Part shown: piece after piece, positions 1 to 5,864 of the stretch | Layout of the letters: every line of letters starts with the position of its first letter | How positions within the stretch are numbered: the first letter of the stretch is position 1 | From: Acidobacteriota bacterium | GTDB taxonomy: Bacteria; Acidobacteriota; Terriglobia; Terriglobales; Acidobacteriaceae | Length of the DNA: 6,875 nucleotides | NCBI GenBank assembly: GCA_021802085.1 | Contig: JAKAAZ010000190.1 | Location: 1-6,875 of the forward strand | Direction of reading: 5' to 3' | Translations under genes and position numbers: made by a program | The notes under the pieces: generated by a model | Database searches by the model: none | What the model saw: only the letters and a program-made list of their open reading frames with translations | What the model was told of the DNA's origin: nothing

Positions 1-1
1 C

Positions 2-1150
2 GGAGTCCGGCATATCATCGTCGCGTCGAACGACGCGGTGCTGGCGGACTGCACCCGGCTTGAGTTGTTGACGGCGCACGAGCCGAACGCAGGTCGCAGA
101 CGCAACCGAAGCGGGCAAAAGCTACAGCTGCTGGTGGACGTGCAAGCGCCGGTTGCGGACAGCGACATGACGGAGCTGAACAGCGAGGTGGAAACGAAGG
201 CCATCGACGGCTATCTGTGGCTGCGCGTTGTGCCCGGCGAAGCGCTTCCGCAGGCGACCTATGTTTCTCGCGGGTCGGCGGACTTTCTTGGCACGGACAG
301 GATGAAGAGCGCGATCGGCGCCGCCCTGGTGCGCGAAGCGCTGATGCAACGCGGAGTGACCAGCGCCGCCGCCGATGGCCTGCTGCGCGACGTGGAACTG
401 AAAACCGTCCAGGTCAAGAACGGTCAGGCTGCCGCGTCCGATGCGGGGAAGAGCTTCTGGGGCGCGTACATCATGGCCTTCGTGCTGTACTTTGTCGTCG
501 TGTTTTATGGCATGAATGTCGCGCAGTCCGTGGTGGCGGAAAAGACATCGCGCGTTTTTGAAGTGCTGCTGGCAGCGGCGCGGCCAGAATCGCTGATGGC
601 GGGCAAACTCCTCGGAGTGGGCGCGGCGGGGCTGGCGCAGATAGGCGTGTGGATTGCCGCGATCTTCCTGCTGAGCGCGTCCGCGCTGGGCGCCGAGCTT
701 GGCCAGGGAGGGCTGGCGGCCTATGGCATTACGCCGCTGCAGCTGGTTTTTTTCGTCATTTATTTTCTGTTGGGATTCTTCTTCTATAGCGCGCTGAGCG
801 CGGGCTTCGGCGCGACCGTCAGCCAGGAATCCGAGGTACAGCAGTTCAGCATGGTGCTGGTGATGCCGCAGTTGGTGGGTCTGGTGCTGATGGTCTACAT
901 CCTGGGCAATCCTTCGGCATGGCCGGTGGTGCTGCTGTCGCTGTTTCCGCCGTGTACGCCGATTGTGATGTGCCTGCGCATGTCGGCGATGGCGGTGCCA
1001 TGGTGGCAACTGGCACTGTCTCTGGTGCTGATGGTTGCCGCGACTTACGGCGTTCTGTGGCTGGCGTCGCGCATTTATCGTGTCGGGATTCTGATGTACG
1101 GCAAACGCCCGACGTTGCCGGAGATGCTGCGCTGGCTGTCGTACAGCTAG
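2..1150 (+). CDS. ABC-2 type transporter permease, NatB-like (5' end outside window)
   Basis: Integral membrane subunit of an ABC exporter; its ATPase partner is probably encoded upstream, outside the window. The frame is open from nucleotide 2 with no stop, so I read it as N-terminally truncated by the window edge, with 382 residues visible. A GTG at 38 falls inside the conserved extracytoplasmic region and is probably not the start. The visible part begins with a soluble segment containing the DGYLWL motif typical of NatB/YhaP-type permeases, whose first membrane helix precedes this segment and is missing here. About six hydrophobic helices follow, near visible residues 153-173, 203-226, 246-268, 282-301, 305-322 and 333-355. 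Between the first two lies the family signature SVVAEKTSRVFEVLLAAARP followed by the GKLLGVG stretch. The substrate cannot be told from the sequence; sodium, drugs or peptides are the usual options. The end is normal (TAG at 1148-1150). Confidence 0.88.
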   Translation, partial: GVRHIIVASNDAVLADCTRLELLTAHEPNAGRRRNRSGQKLQLLVDVQAPVADSDMTELNSEVETKAIDGYLWLRVVPGEALPQATYVSRGSADFLGTDRMKSAIGAALVREALMQRGVTSAAADGLLRDVELKTVQVKNGQAAASDAGKSFWGAYIMAFVLYFVVVFYGMNVAQSVVAEKTSRVFEVLLAAARPESLMAGKLLGVGAAGLAQIGVWIAAIFLLSASALGAELGQGGLAAYGITPLQLVFFVIYFLLGFFFYSALSAGFGATVSQESEVQQFSMVLVMPQLVGLVLMVYILGNPSAWPVVLLSLFPPCTPIVMCLRMSAMAVPWWQLALSLVLMVAATYGVLWLASRIYRVGILMYGKRPTLPEMLRWLSYS

Positions 1151-1187
1151 GGTTTTTCTGAGAGGAACAACGACGTGAAATCGTCGC

Positions 1188-1221
1188 GACAAATATGGTT
1201 GCCATAGCAACCATATTTGTC
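1188..1221. repeat. Perfect 15-bp-arm palindrome (operator or hairpin)
   Basis: Arms GACAAATATGGTTGC (1188-1202) and GCAACCATATTTGTC (1207-1221) are exact reverse complements around a CATA loop. The dyad begins 38 bases after the permease stop and lies more than 150 bases before the response regulator start. There is no T-run after it, which argues against a plain intrinsic terminator. The core GTTGCC-AT-AGCAAC matches the neighbouring dyad at 1226-1243, which favours a protein-binding site. MarR-type regulators often bind dyads of this general form, but that assignment is inference. Confidence 0.75.
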
Positions 1222-1225
1222 AGGT

Positions 1226-1243
1226 TAGTTGCCTTGGCAACTA
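1226..1243. promoter_or_regulatory. Second dyad, TAGTTGCC-TT-GGCAACTA, likely operator
   Basis: Perfect 8-bp arms around TT. The core GTTGCC-TT-GGCAAC is nearly the same as the core of the palindrome at 1188-1221. The two cores start at 1198 and 1228, 30 bp apart or about three helical turns, so two dimers could bind on nearly the same face. It probably regulates the downstream response regulator gene; a role at the end of the exporter operon cannot be excluded. Confidence 0.55.
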
Positions 1244-1374
1244 TTTCGACGCGCCCGGAGATTGCGGGGATTTCCAGCCGAAATTGCTCACACTTCAGTG
1301 CAAAATGGTCACGCGACGGCTCATTTTTTTCAGAGAAATCAGTTGAGAGGCGGGAAGTATTTTAGGATTCAACT

Positions 1375-2199
1375 ATGCAACGAAGACTCCTTTGCGTGGA
1401 CGATGAAGAAAGCATCCGCGTCACCCTGGCGATCATCCTGGAGAAACATGGATTTCAGGTGACCACGGCGGCTACTGTTGCAGAGGCCTTGCAGAAGATC
1501 ACGTCGCAGACCTTCGACGTGCTGTTGTCGGACCTGAACATCGGCAATCCGGGCGACGGGTTGACGGTGGTAAGTGCCATGCGAAGAACCCAGCCCGAAG
1601 CGGTGACCATGATTCTGACCGGGTACCCCGCGTTTGAAACCGCGCTGGAGGCGATCCGGCAGCAGGTGGACGATTACATCGTGAAGCCGGCGAACATCCC
1701 GGCGCTGGTAAACGCGATCGAGAGCAAGCTGAGTACCCCGCCGCAACAGCGACTGCTACCGCCCCCCAAGCGGGTGGCGATGATTCTGCAGGAACAGATG
1801 GAACGGATCGAAGAACTGTGGATCGCGGCCGTGGAGCAGGACAGCGCCCTGCCGCGCGTGGCTGCGAGCAGAGAGCAGTGTCTGGCATATGTCGGCGGCG
1901 TGTTGCGAGAGGTGATCCGCGCGGCCCAGGCCTACAGCGGAGAAGAGGCCGTCCTCCACAACGGTGCTTTCGTCCACCCTGTCCCCAGGCGCGATTCGAA
2001 GCGATACACTCCGCGAATGATCCTGACCGAGTTCTGCCTGCTGCGGCGCATCATTGCGCAAATTGTTCAAGAAAATCTGCTGGCGGTGAACCTGAGCTAT
2101 CTGGTGCCGGACCTGGCCCGAGTGAACGAGAATCTGGACGAGCAGGCACAGGCCGCGCTGGAGGCATTGGCTGAGCCGCTGAGCGCCAATCCGCAGTAG
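1375..2199 (+). CDS. Response regulator: CheY-like receiver plus C-terminal helical (RsbRD-N-like) domain
   Basis: A 274-residue cytoplasmic signalling protein. Residues 1-120 form a complete receiver domain: acidic pair D9-D10 in LLCVDDEE, phospho-acceptor D53 in LLSDLNIG, T82 in ILTGYP, and Y101/K104 in DDYIVKP. Every residue needed for phosphorylation is present. After a proline-rich linker (about 120-132) comes a roughly 140-residue all-helical domain with no recognisable DNA-binding helix-turn-helix. Its pattern (a helix with ERIEELW, then RYTPRMILTEFCLLRRIIAQI) resembles the RsbRD N-terminal / kinase-associated helical fold; this is recognition from memory, moderately sure. The output would then be protein-protein contact, not DNA binding. 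ATG 1375 is supported by AGGA at 1364-1367, seven bases upstream. No histidine kinase is visible next to it, so it is an orphan here. Its stop lies only about 10 bases before the decayed toxin copy. Confidence 0.85.
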   Translation: MQRRLLCVDDEESIRVTLAIILEKHGFQVTTAATVAEALQKITSQTFDVLLSDLNIGNPGDGLTVVSAMRRTQPEAVTMILTGYPAFETALEAIRQQVDDYIVKPANIPALVNAIESKLSTPPQQRLLPPPKRVAMILQEQMERIEELWIAAVEQDSALPRVAASREQCLAYVGGVLREVIRAAQAYSGEEAVLHNGAFVHPVPRRDSKRYTPRMILTEFCLLRRIIAQIVQENLLAVNLSYLVPDLARVNENLDEQAQAALEALAEPLSANPQ

Positions 2200-2208
2200 A
2201 GACAGGCG

Positions 2209-2532
2209 AGAGAGCGAGGCGATCTGGCGACGATTGCCGTCTCGGAGAGACTATGGCAAGCCGCGGCAAGCGCCGATTCTGCAGGCGGACGCGTTTGACG
2301 CGCATCCCTCCGTAACGGTGCTGCCGCTGGCCCAAGAGATTCATCCCACGCCGCTGTTTCGCGTGACCGTGCAGCCGAGCAGAGAGACGGGACTGCGCCG
2401 CGTATCTCAGGTGATGGACGACAAGGCGACCACGGTGCCGCAGGCGAAGATCGGCGCGCGCATGGGGTGCGTGGATGCGGCGACGATGCAGACGATCAGC
2501 AAGGCAGTGATTGGATTTTTTTGGGATTGTAA
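2209..2532 (+). pseudogene. Broken PemK/MazF-family toxin, copy 1
   Basis: Homologous over its length to the intact toxin at 6131-6451, at roughly nine identical bases in ten by eye. It is broken in several ways. The start codon is gone: the position of GTG-AAG-CGG-GGC now reads AGA-GAG-CGA-GGC. A +1 change in GTCTCGGAGAGACTATGG (intact copy: GTCTCGGGCGATTACGG) throws the first ~12 codons out of frame with the rest. Near the end a run of seven Ts (five in the other copies) adds two bases, so the ancestral ending GFLGL-stop at TAA 2530-2532 is lost and the frame runs on to 2635. RPALIL has become RQAPIL, and QVMVDK has become QVMDDK. No antitoxin gene precedes it. A shortened product could initiate at TTG 2234, but I think it is non-functional. 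Confidence 0.85.
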
Positions 2533-2574
2533 GGGTCGGGAACTTCCCTCCAAGATTCTGGTTATTTCCCCCGC

Positions 2575-2595
2575 TCAAGCCAAAAGAAGGCTTGA
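2575..2595. repeat. Stem-loop in toxin-remnant 3' flank, left copy
   Basis: TCAAGCC (2575-2581) pairs with GGCTTGA (2589-2595) around the loop AAAAGAA. The same loop and inner stem recur at 4823-4853, where the stem is longer. No T-run follows, so it is a poor intrinsic terminator candidate; it may be part of a dispersed repeat. Confidence 0.5.
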
Positions 2596-2713
2596 ATCGA
2601 GGGCCACCAGCCCACATCTACCTGGTAAGGATTGACCGACAATCCGGCGTGAAGGCACGTGCCAATTCCGCAGATTTCAGGTTAAAATTCCACCCAAGCA
2701 GATTATTTATGGC

Positions 2714-2720
2714 AGGTGGG
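2714..2720 (+). promoter_or_regulatory. Ribosome binding site deciding a GTG start
   Basis: AGGTGGG lies five bases before GTG 2726 and fixes that codon as the start of the radical SAM gene. The nearby ATG at 2709 is in another frame and runs into a stop at 2727-2729. The gap before this gene (2609-2713) also has the perfect palindrome GGCACGTGCC at 2654-2663, of unknown significance; I find no convincing -35/-10 pair. Confidence 0.6.
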
Positions 2721-2725
2721 ATTCT

Positions 2726-4213
2726 GTGAACATTTTGCTATTGTCCATGCCGGACTCGTTTGAGCACATGCCCTCGATCGTGATCCGGATGCCAAACGGA
2801 GCGTTGACGTCACTTGCGGGCAACGTGGATGAGCATCATAACGTGGCAGTCGCTGACTTGATCCTGTGCCAGCGAAGCGTGCGCAAGACGGTCACACGCT
2901 TGCTTGAGGAGCATGATCCGCAGTTGGTTGGGCTCTCCACCATGACGTTCCAGCGCCGCACCGCGGAACGCATCATCCATCTGATTCGCGAACTGAAACC
3001 CAATGCGAAGATTATCGTCGGAGGATATGATCCCAGCCTTGCGTCCGAGGCCTACCTCGCCATGCCGATTGACTTTATTGTGCGCGGCGAAGGGGAAATC
3101 ACTTTCCGCGAACTGACACGCGCCCTGGAAAAAAATGGCGACATGCACTTTATCGCCGGCTTGTCGCATCGCCACCAAGGCAAGTGGATTCATAACCAGT
3201 TGCGCGCGCCCAGCAGTCTGGACAGCGAAGAGATTCGTCTGCCCAAGCGGAGCGCGCGAGTTTTAAAGGGATACACCATGCTGGGGCGACAGGTGGATGT
3301 GATCGAGACGTCGCGCGGTTGCACCTTCGACTGCAGCTTCTGCTCCATCATTGAAATGCGTGGCCGCAATTTTCATACATACTCGTTCGACCGCGTGATT
3401 GCCGACATTCGAGATGCAAAGGCGCACGGGGCACGCACGTTTTTCCTGGTCGACGACAATATCACGCTGAATGTTCACCGCTTTGAAGCGCTCTGCAACG
3501 CAATCATCGAAGCGGGACTGCATACGCTCGACTATTTTGTCCAAGGCATGACTTCGGCCATCGCCAACCACGGCGAGCGGCTGGCTCCGCTGATGAAGCG
3601 CGCCGGATTCCGCTACGTGTTTCTAGGAATCGAAAATATCCTGGAAAGCGATTTGAAGCTGCTGCAGGCAAGCGCAAAAAATACGGCGCGATCGAACGGA
3701 CACATCACCGGCAATGCCACTCTGCAAGCCATCGAATATCTGCACCGCAACGGCATGTACGTCGTGGGAGGGCTGATCGTCGGCAGCCCCAACGATACCG
3801 TGGAGTCGATTGAGGCGAACCTGGCATTTGCGCGCAAGTATGTCGACTGGCCATACATTCAGCATCCGACGCCCTATCCTCGCACCCCGATGACAGACGA
3901 TTTTCGCCGCCGCGGCCTGATCGAACACGAGCGATTTGAAGAGTATGACGGCACCACCTCCGTCGTGAAGAATGAATACCTGTCAGCGGATGAGATCGAA
4001 TACCTGCGCTGGAAGGCCGAACGCGGAATGAAAACGCGGCACCTGCCCTCGGTATTTCGTCACGACCCATGGTTCGTTGCGCGCAATATGCTGGCCATGG
4101 CGGCGAACACCTATCGCGGCTCGCAACTTCGCACCGTGCTGGGGCTGGAAGACGATCGGCAGGCTTTCGCGCGATACAAACAGATCCGCCACCGGGAGCG
4201 CGAATACGTCTGA
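2726..4213 (+). CDS. Cobalamin (B12)-binding domain radical SAM protein
   Basis: A complete 495-residue protein. Residues 1 to about 165 match the N-terminal cobalamin-binding Rossmann domain of class-B-type radical SAM enzymes: MNILLLSMP opening strand, VGLSTMTF, then IIVGGYDPSLASEAY and DFIVRGEGE. No DxHxxG motif is evident, so the cobalamin may bind base-off without a histidine ligand, or the domain may be degenerate. The radical SAM core follows with C199, C203 and C206 in RGCTFDCSFCSI, the CxxxCxxC iron-sulfur ligands, and LVDDNIT at 241-247. The C-terminal ~110 residues (from about 385, after HPTPYPRTPM) end in a basic tail with LRTVLGLEDDR. The reaction is not identifiable; relatives act as methyltransferases or in lipid, cofactor or natural-product assembly. 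It stands alone: no carrier protein, peptide precursor or biosynthetic partner is adjacent. It is bracketed by direct repeats of a decayed toxin locus. Confidence 0.88.
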   Translation: MNILLLSMPDSFEHMPSIVIRMPNGALTSLAGNVDEHHNVAVADLILCQRSVRKTVTRLLEEHDPQLVGLSTMTFQRRTAERIIHLIRELKPNAKIIVGGYDPSLASEAYLAMPIDFIVRGEGEITFRELTRALEKNGDMHFIAGLSHRHQGKWIHNQLRAPSSLDSEEIRLPKRSARVLKGYTMLGRQVDVIETSRGCTFDCSFCSIIEMRGRNFHTYSFDRVIADIRDAKAHGARTFFLVDDNITLNVHRFEALCNAIIEAGLHTLDYFVQGMTSAIANHGERLAPLMKRAGFRYVFLGIENILESDLKLLQASAKNTARSNGHITGNATLQAIEYLHRNGMYVVGGLIVGSPNDTVESIEANLAFARKYVDWPYIQHPTPYPRTPMTDDFRRRGLIEHERFEEYDGTTSVVKNEYLSADEIEYLRWKAERGMKTRHLPSVFRHDPWFVARNMLAMAANTYRGSQLRTVLGLEDDRQAFARYKQIRHREREYV

Positions 4214-4384
4214 TCCAGCAGCTTCTGCGCGACCATAGACGAGCTTTCAAATTCTCTGGATGCGACAGCGTATCTGCCCTGCTTTGCTTGCCACTTCATG
4301 CGTGCAAACGCCGCAAACGGTTTCGCCTCCAATGCAGTCTTTGCGCCGCTCGTGCGACACATGTTGGTTATGCCATACTCTGAC

Positions 4385-4470
4385 ATGCTGCTTCGTCCCG
4401 CCCAACCGGAAGATGCGCTCTATGTGGATCCACAACATTGGGGCAAAGGTCTTGGCGCGGCGCTGGTCTC
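4385..4470 (+). pseudogene. GNAT acetyltransferase remnant with internal deletion
   Basis: ATG 4385 opens with LLRPAQPEDA, a typical N-terminal strand and first helix of a GNAT N-acetyltransferase. It is followed at once by LYVDPQHWGKGLGAALVSE, the acetyl-CoA-binding motif A region (Q/RxxGxG/A-type, here HWGKGLGAAL). In normal GNAT proteins these two segments are separated by about 50-70 residues, so the middle of the gene is deleted. At 4466 the reading frame enters the toxin-derived sequence and ends at TGA 4523-4525, out of the toxin frame. The remnant would give a 46-residue non-functional peptide. The upstream stretch 4214-4384 contains no gene I can support. Confidence 0.72.
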
Positions 4471-4757
4471 GGAGAGATTATGGCAAGCCGCGGCCGGCGC
4501 TGATATTGCAGGCGGACGCGTTTGACGCGCATCCCTCGGTGACGGTGTTGCCGCTGACCCAAGAGATTCATCCCACGCCGCTGTTTCGCGTGACCGTGCA
4601 GCCGGGCAAAGAAACGAGACTCCGCCGCGTATCGCAGGTGATGGTGGATAAGGCGACCACGGTGCCGCGGGCGAAGATCGGCGCGCGCATGGGGCGAGTG
4701 GATTCCGCAACGATGCAAGCCATCAGCCGGGCTGTGCTTGGATTTTTGGGGCTGTGA
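4466..4757 (+). pseudogene. Broken PemK/MazF-family toxin, copy 2
   Basis: Homologous to the intact toxin at 6131-6451 from VSGDYGKP onward, and fused at its 5' side to the GNAT remnant. The toxin's first ~11 codons are missing. It carries the same +1 change (TCGGAGAGATTATGG) as copy 1, evidence of common descent after the break. From DYGKPRPALILQ to GFLGL-stop (TGA 4755-4757) the frame is otherwise open, and it keeps the conserved RPALIL and SQVMVDKATTVP segments. No antitoxin gene precedes it. It lacks the MKRGDLVTI strand, so it is very probably inactive as a ribonuclease, although a chimeric reading frame upstream is open. Confidence 0.82.
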
Positions 4758-4773
4758 GGGTCGGAACTTCCCT

Positions 4774-4799
4774 CCCAGGTCCGAGAATCCGGACCTGGG
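4774..4799. repeat. Perfect 10-bp-stem hairpin block absent from the left repeat
   Basis: CCCAGGTCCG (4774-4783) and CGGACCTGGG (4790-4799) are exact reverse complements around AGAATC, followed by GGCACCCAG. The left repeat copy passes directly from CTTCCCTCC to AAGATTCTGG without it. A compact GC-rich hairpin gained precisely in one of two copies suggests a REP-like or mini-mobile repeat; a T-run for termination is absent. Confidence 0.65.
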
Positions 4800-4822
4800 G
4801 CACCCAGATTCTGGTTATTTCC

Positions 4823-4853
4823 CCCACTCAAGCCAAAAGAAGGCTTGGGTGGG
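4823..4853. repeat. Stem-loop in toxin-remnant 3' flank, right copy
   Basis: A 12-bp stem with one G-T pair: CCCACTCAAGCC (4823-4834) with GGCTTGGGTGGG (4842-4853) around the loop AAAAGAA. The left copy retains the inner 7 bp and the identical loop. GGGTGG-G-CCACCC just after it could form a competing small hairpin. Confidence 0.55.
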
Positions 4854-4983
4854 CCACCCGTCACTATCGAGCGGTTCAAGATCGACGTACGGCGGAATAG
4901 CGAACGAGTTCATCCCATTATGCCTTGCACTCACGCTTAATCTTTGCCGAATTCGACACAATGGGTTTATTCTCGTCGTCATT

Positions 4984-5766
4984 ATGCGCAGACAATTCCT
5001 GATGCTCCCGACCTTGGCGGCGCTGATGATGGCGACCGTTGCAGTTTTCGCACAACAATCGACCGCTCCGAAGGGTAACGATAGAGAGGTGTGGGGTCCG
5101 GAACCCCGGATCGTGACGCCGGGACGCACCGATGCAGAGCCTCCCTCCGATGCGATCGTGCTGTTCGACGGCAAGAATCTGGACCAGTGGGTTTCAACCA
5201 GGGACAAGTCGCCGGCGAAGTGGATCGTTGATAACGGCGTGGTGACGGTGAACAAGGCTGCGGGAAATATCGAAACCAAGCATACCTTCCGCGATTATCA
5301 GCTGCATATCGAGTGGAGAATTCCGACGGACATTACCGGCAGCGGGCAGGCGCGCGGCAATAGCGGCGTTTTTCTAGCCCGCACGGGTCCACGCAATACC
5401 GGATACGAATTGCAGGTGCTCGATTCGTACAACAACAAAACCTACGTCAACGGCCAGGCGGGCGCTATCTACAAGCAAAGCCCTCCGCTGGTGAATGCCA
5501 ACCGCAAGCCTGGCGAGTGGCAGACCTACGACGTGGTGTGGACGGCACCGTTGTTCAACGGCGATGGATCGCTGAAGTCGCCAGCCTATGTCACGGTCTT
5601 CTTCAACGGCGTGCTGGTGCAGAATCATTTCGCGCTATTGGGCAAGACGGACACACCCCAGCCCGTGTATCAGGCATATGACCGGTCGCCCATCATGCTG
5701 CAGGCGCATGGCGATCACAGCCAGCCGATCAGCTATCGGAATATCTGGGTGCGGGAGCTGCCGTAG
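4984..5766 (+). CDS. Secreted DUF1080 / 3-keto-disaccharide hydrolase-domain protein
   Basis: A 260-residue exported protein. ATG 4984 gives a classic signal peptide: MRR, a hydrophobic core LPTLAALMMATVAV, and cleavage expected after VFA (23|24). No strong Shine-Dalgarno precedes it, but an earlier start would bury the signal in sequence derived from the toxin repeat. The mature protein is a single complete DUF1080 domain (concanavalin-like beta-sandwich family): IVLFDGKNLDQW, KWIVDNGVVTV, the TKHTFRDYQLHIEWRIP strand pair, GNSGVFLARTG, YELQVLDSYNN, GQAGAIYKQSPP, KPGEWQTYDVVWTAP, and FFNGVLVQNH. The family acts outside the cytoplasm on sugars, with 3-keto-glucoside hydrolysis the proposed activity. 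The substrate here is unknown and no sugar oxidoreductase gene lies next to it. It is followed after 98 bases by the toxin-antitoxin operon and is probably transcribed alone. Confidence 0.88.
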   Translation: MRRQFLMLPTLAALMMATVAVFAQQSTAPKGNDREVWGPEPRIVTPGRTDAEPPSDAIVLFDGKNLDQWVSTRDKSPAKWIVDNGVVTVNKAAGNIETKHTFRDYQLHIEWRIPTDITGSGQARGNSGVFLARTGPRNTGYELQVLDSYNNKTYVNGQAGAIYKQSPPLVNANRKPGEWQTYDVVWTAPLFNGDGSLKSPAYVTVFFNGVLVQNHFALLGKTDTPQPVYQAYDRSPIMLQAHGDHSQPISYRNIWVRELP

Positions 5767-5813
5767 CCACAGGGCGCGATGGGCTGATGCGGCAGATATG
5801 GGCGAGGCAAATG

Positions 5814-5849
5814 TGTACATATTTTTCGTGCGTATAGAATGTATGTACA
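5814..5849. promoter_or_regulatory. Inverted repeat TGTACATA...TATGTACA, likely autoregulatory operator of the toxin-antitoxin operon
   Basis: Perfect 8-bp half-sites at 5814-5821 and 5842-5849 are separated by 20 bp. They flank a plausible -10 element (TATAGA at 5833-5838 or TAGAAT at 5835-5840); the -35 side is weak. The right half-site ends just before the AGGAG ribosome binding site at 5851-5855. Ribbon-helix-helix antitoxins commonly bind such dyads with their toxin to repress their own promoter. Half-site spacing of about 28 bp centre to centre suggests two dimers. Confidence 0.6.
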
Positions 5850-5864
5850 GAGGAGATGTATATC

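Larger units (their letters stand above)
2209..2608. repeat. Direct repeat, left copy (toxin remnant plus 3' flank)
   Basis: The segment from the toxin remnant through the 3' flank (GGGTCGGGAACTTCCCTCC, ATTCTGGTTATTTCCCCC, CTCAAGCCAAAAGAAGGCTT, GGGCCACC) reappears in the same order and orientation at 4466-4858, except that the right copy lacks the toxin 5' end and has an extra hairpin block. The two copies enclose the radical SAM gene. The intact toxin shares only a short, weak trace of this flank after its stop. Confidence 0.8.
4466..4858. repeat. Direct repeat, right copy (toxin remnant plus 3' flank)
   Basis: Right-hand partner of the repeat at 2209-2608, in the same orientation. It starts at the shared GTCTCGGAGAGA, where it abuts the GNAT remnant, and ends at GGGCCACC. 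Relative to the left copy it gains about 29-30 bases containing the hairpin at 4774-4799, directly after CTTCCCTCC. Confidence 0.8.

Noticed and set aside
122..1210. Long minus-strand frame of 362 codons opposite the permease gene
   Set aside because: Its product is rich in His, Arg and Gln with no domain pattern, while the plus strand encodes a clear membrane permease with family motifs.
1305..1322. GG-N10-GC arrangement suggesting a sigma-54 promoter upstream of the response regulator
   Set aside because: Only the four invariant bases fit; the rest of the -24/-12 consensus is not matched.
1322..1330. T-run as an intrinsic terminator after the permease gene
   Set aside because: No stable stem immediately precedes it.
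2051..2617. Minus-strand frame opposite the response regulator end and toxin remnant
   Set aside because: Very similar frames appear opposite the other toxin copies simply because the DNA is repeated; composition is Arg/His-rich with no motif.
2632..2690. TTGACC and TAAAAT as a promoter for the radical SAM gene
   Set aside because: Spacing between them is far from 17 bp and each alone lacks a matching partner.
4111..4386. Minus-strand frame of 91 codons convergent with the radical SAM gene
   Set aside because: About 100 bases are antisense to the radical SAM coding region, no motif is recognisable, and no good ribosome binding site was seen. The part in 4214-4386 has a coding-like look, so a short decayed gene is not fully excluded.
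4738..4983. Upstream extension of the DUF1080 reading frame
   Set aside because: It translates the toxin 3' flank and intergenic DNA; ATG 4984 begins a textbook signal peptide.
5856..5864. Earlier ATG for the antitoxin
   Set aside because: It directly abuts the AGGAG ribosome binding site; ATG 5865 has proper spacing.
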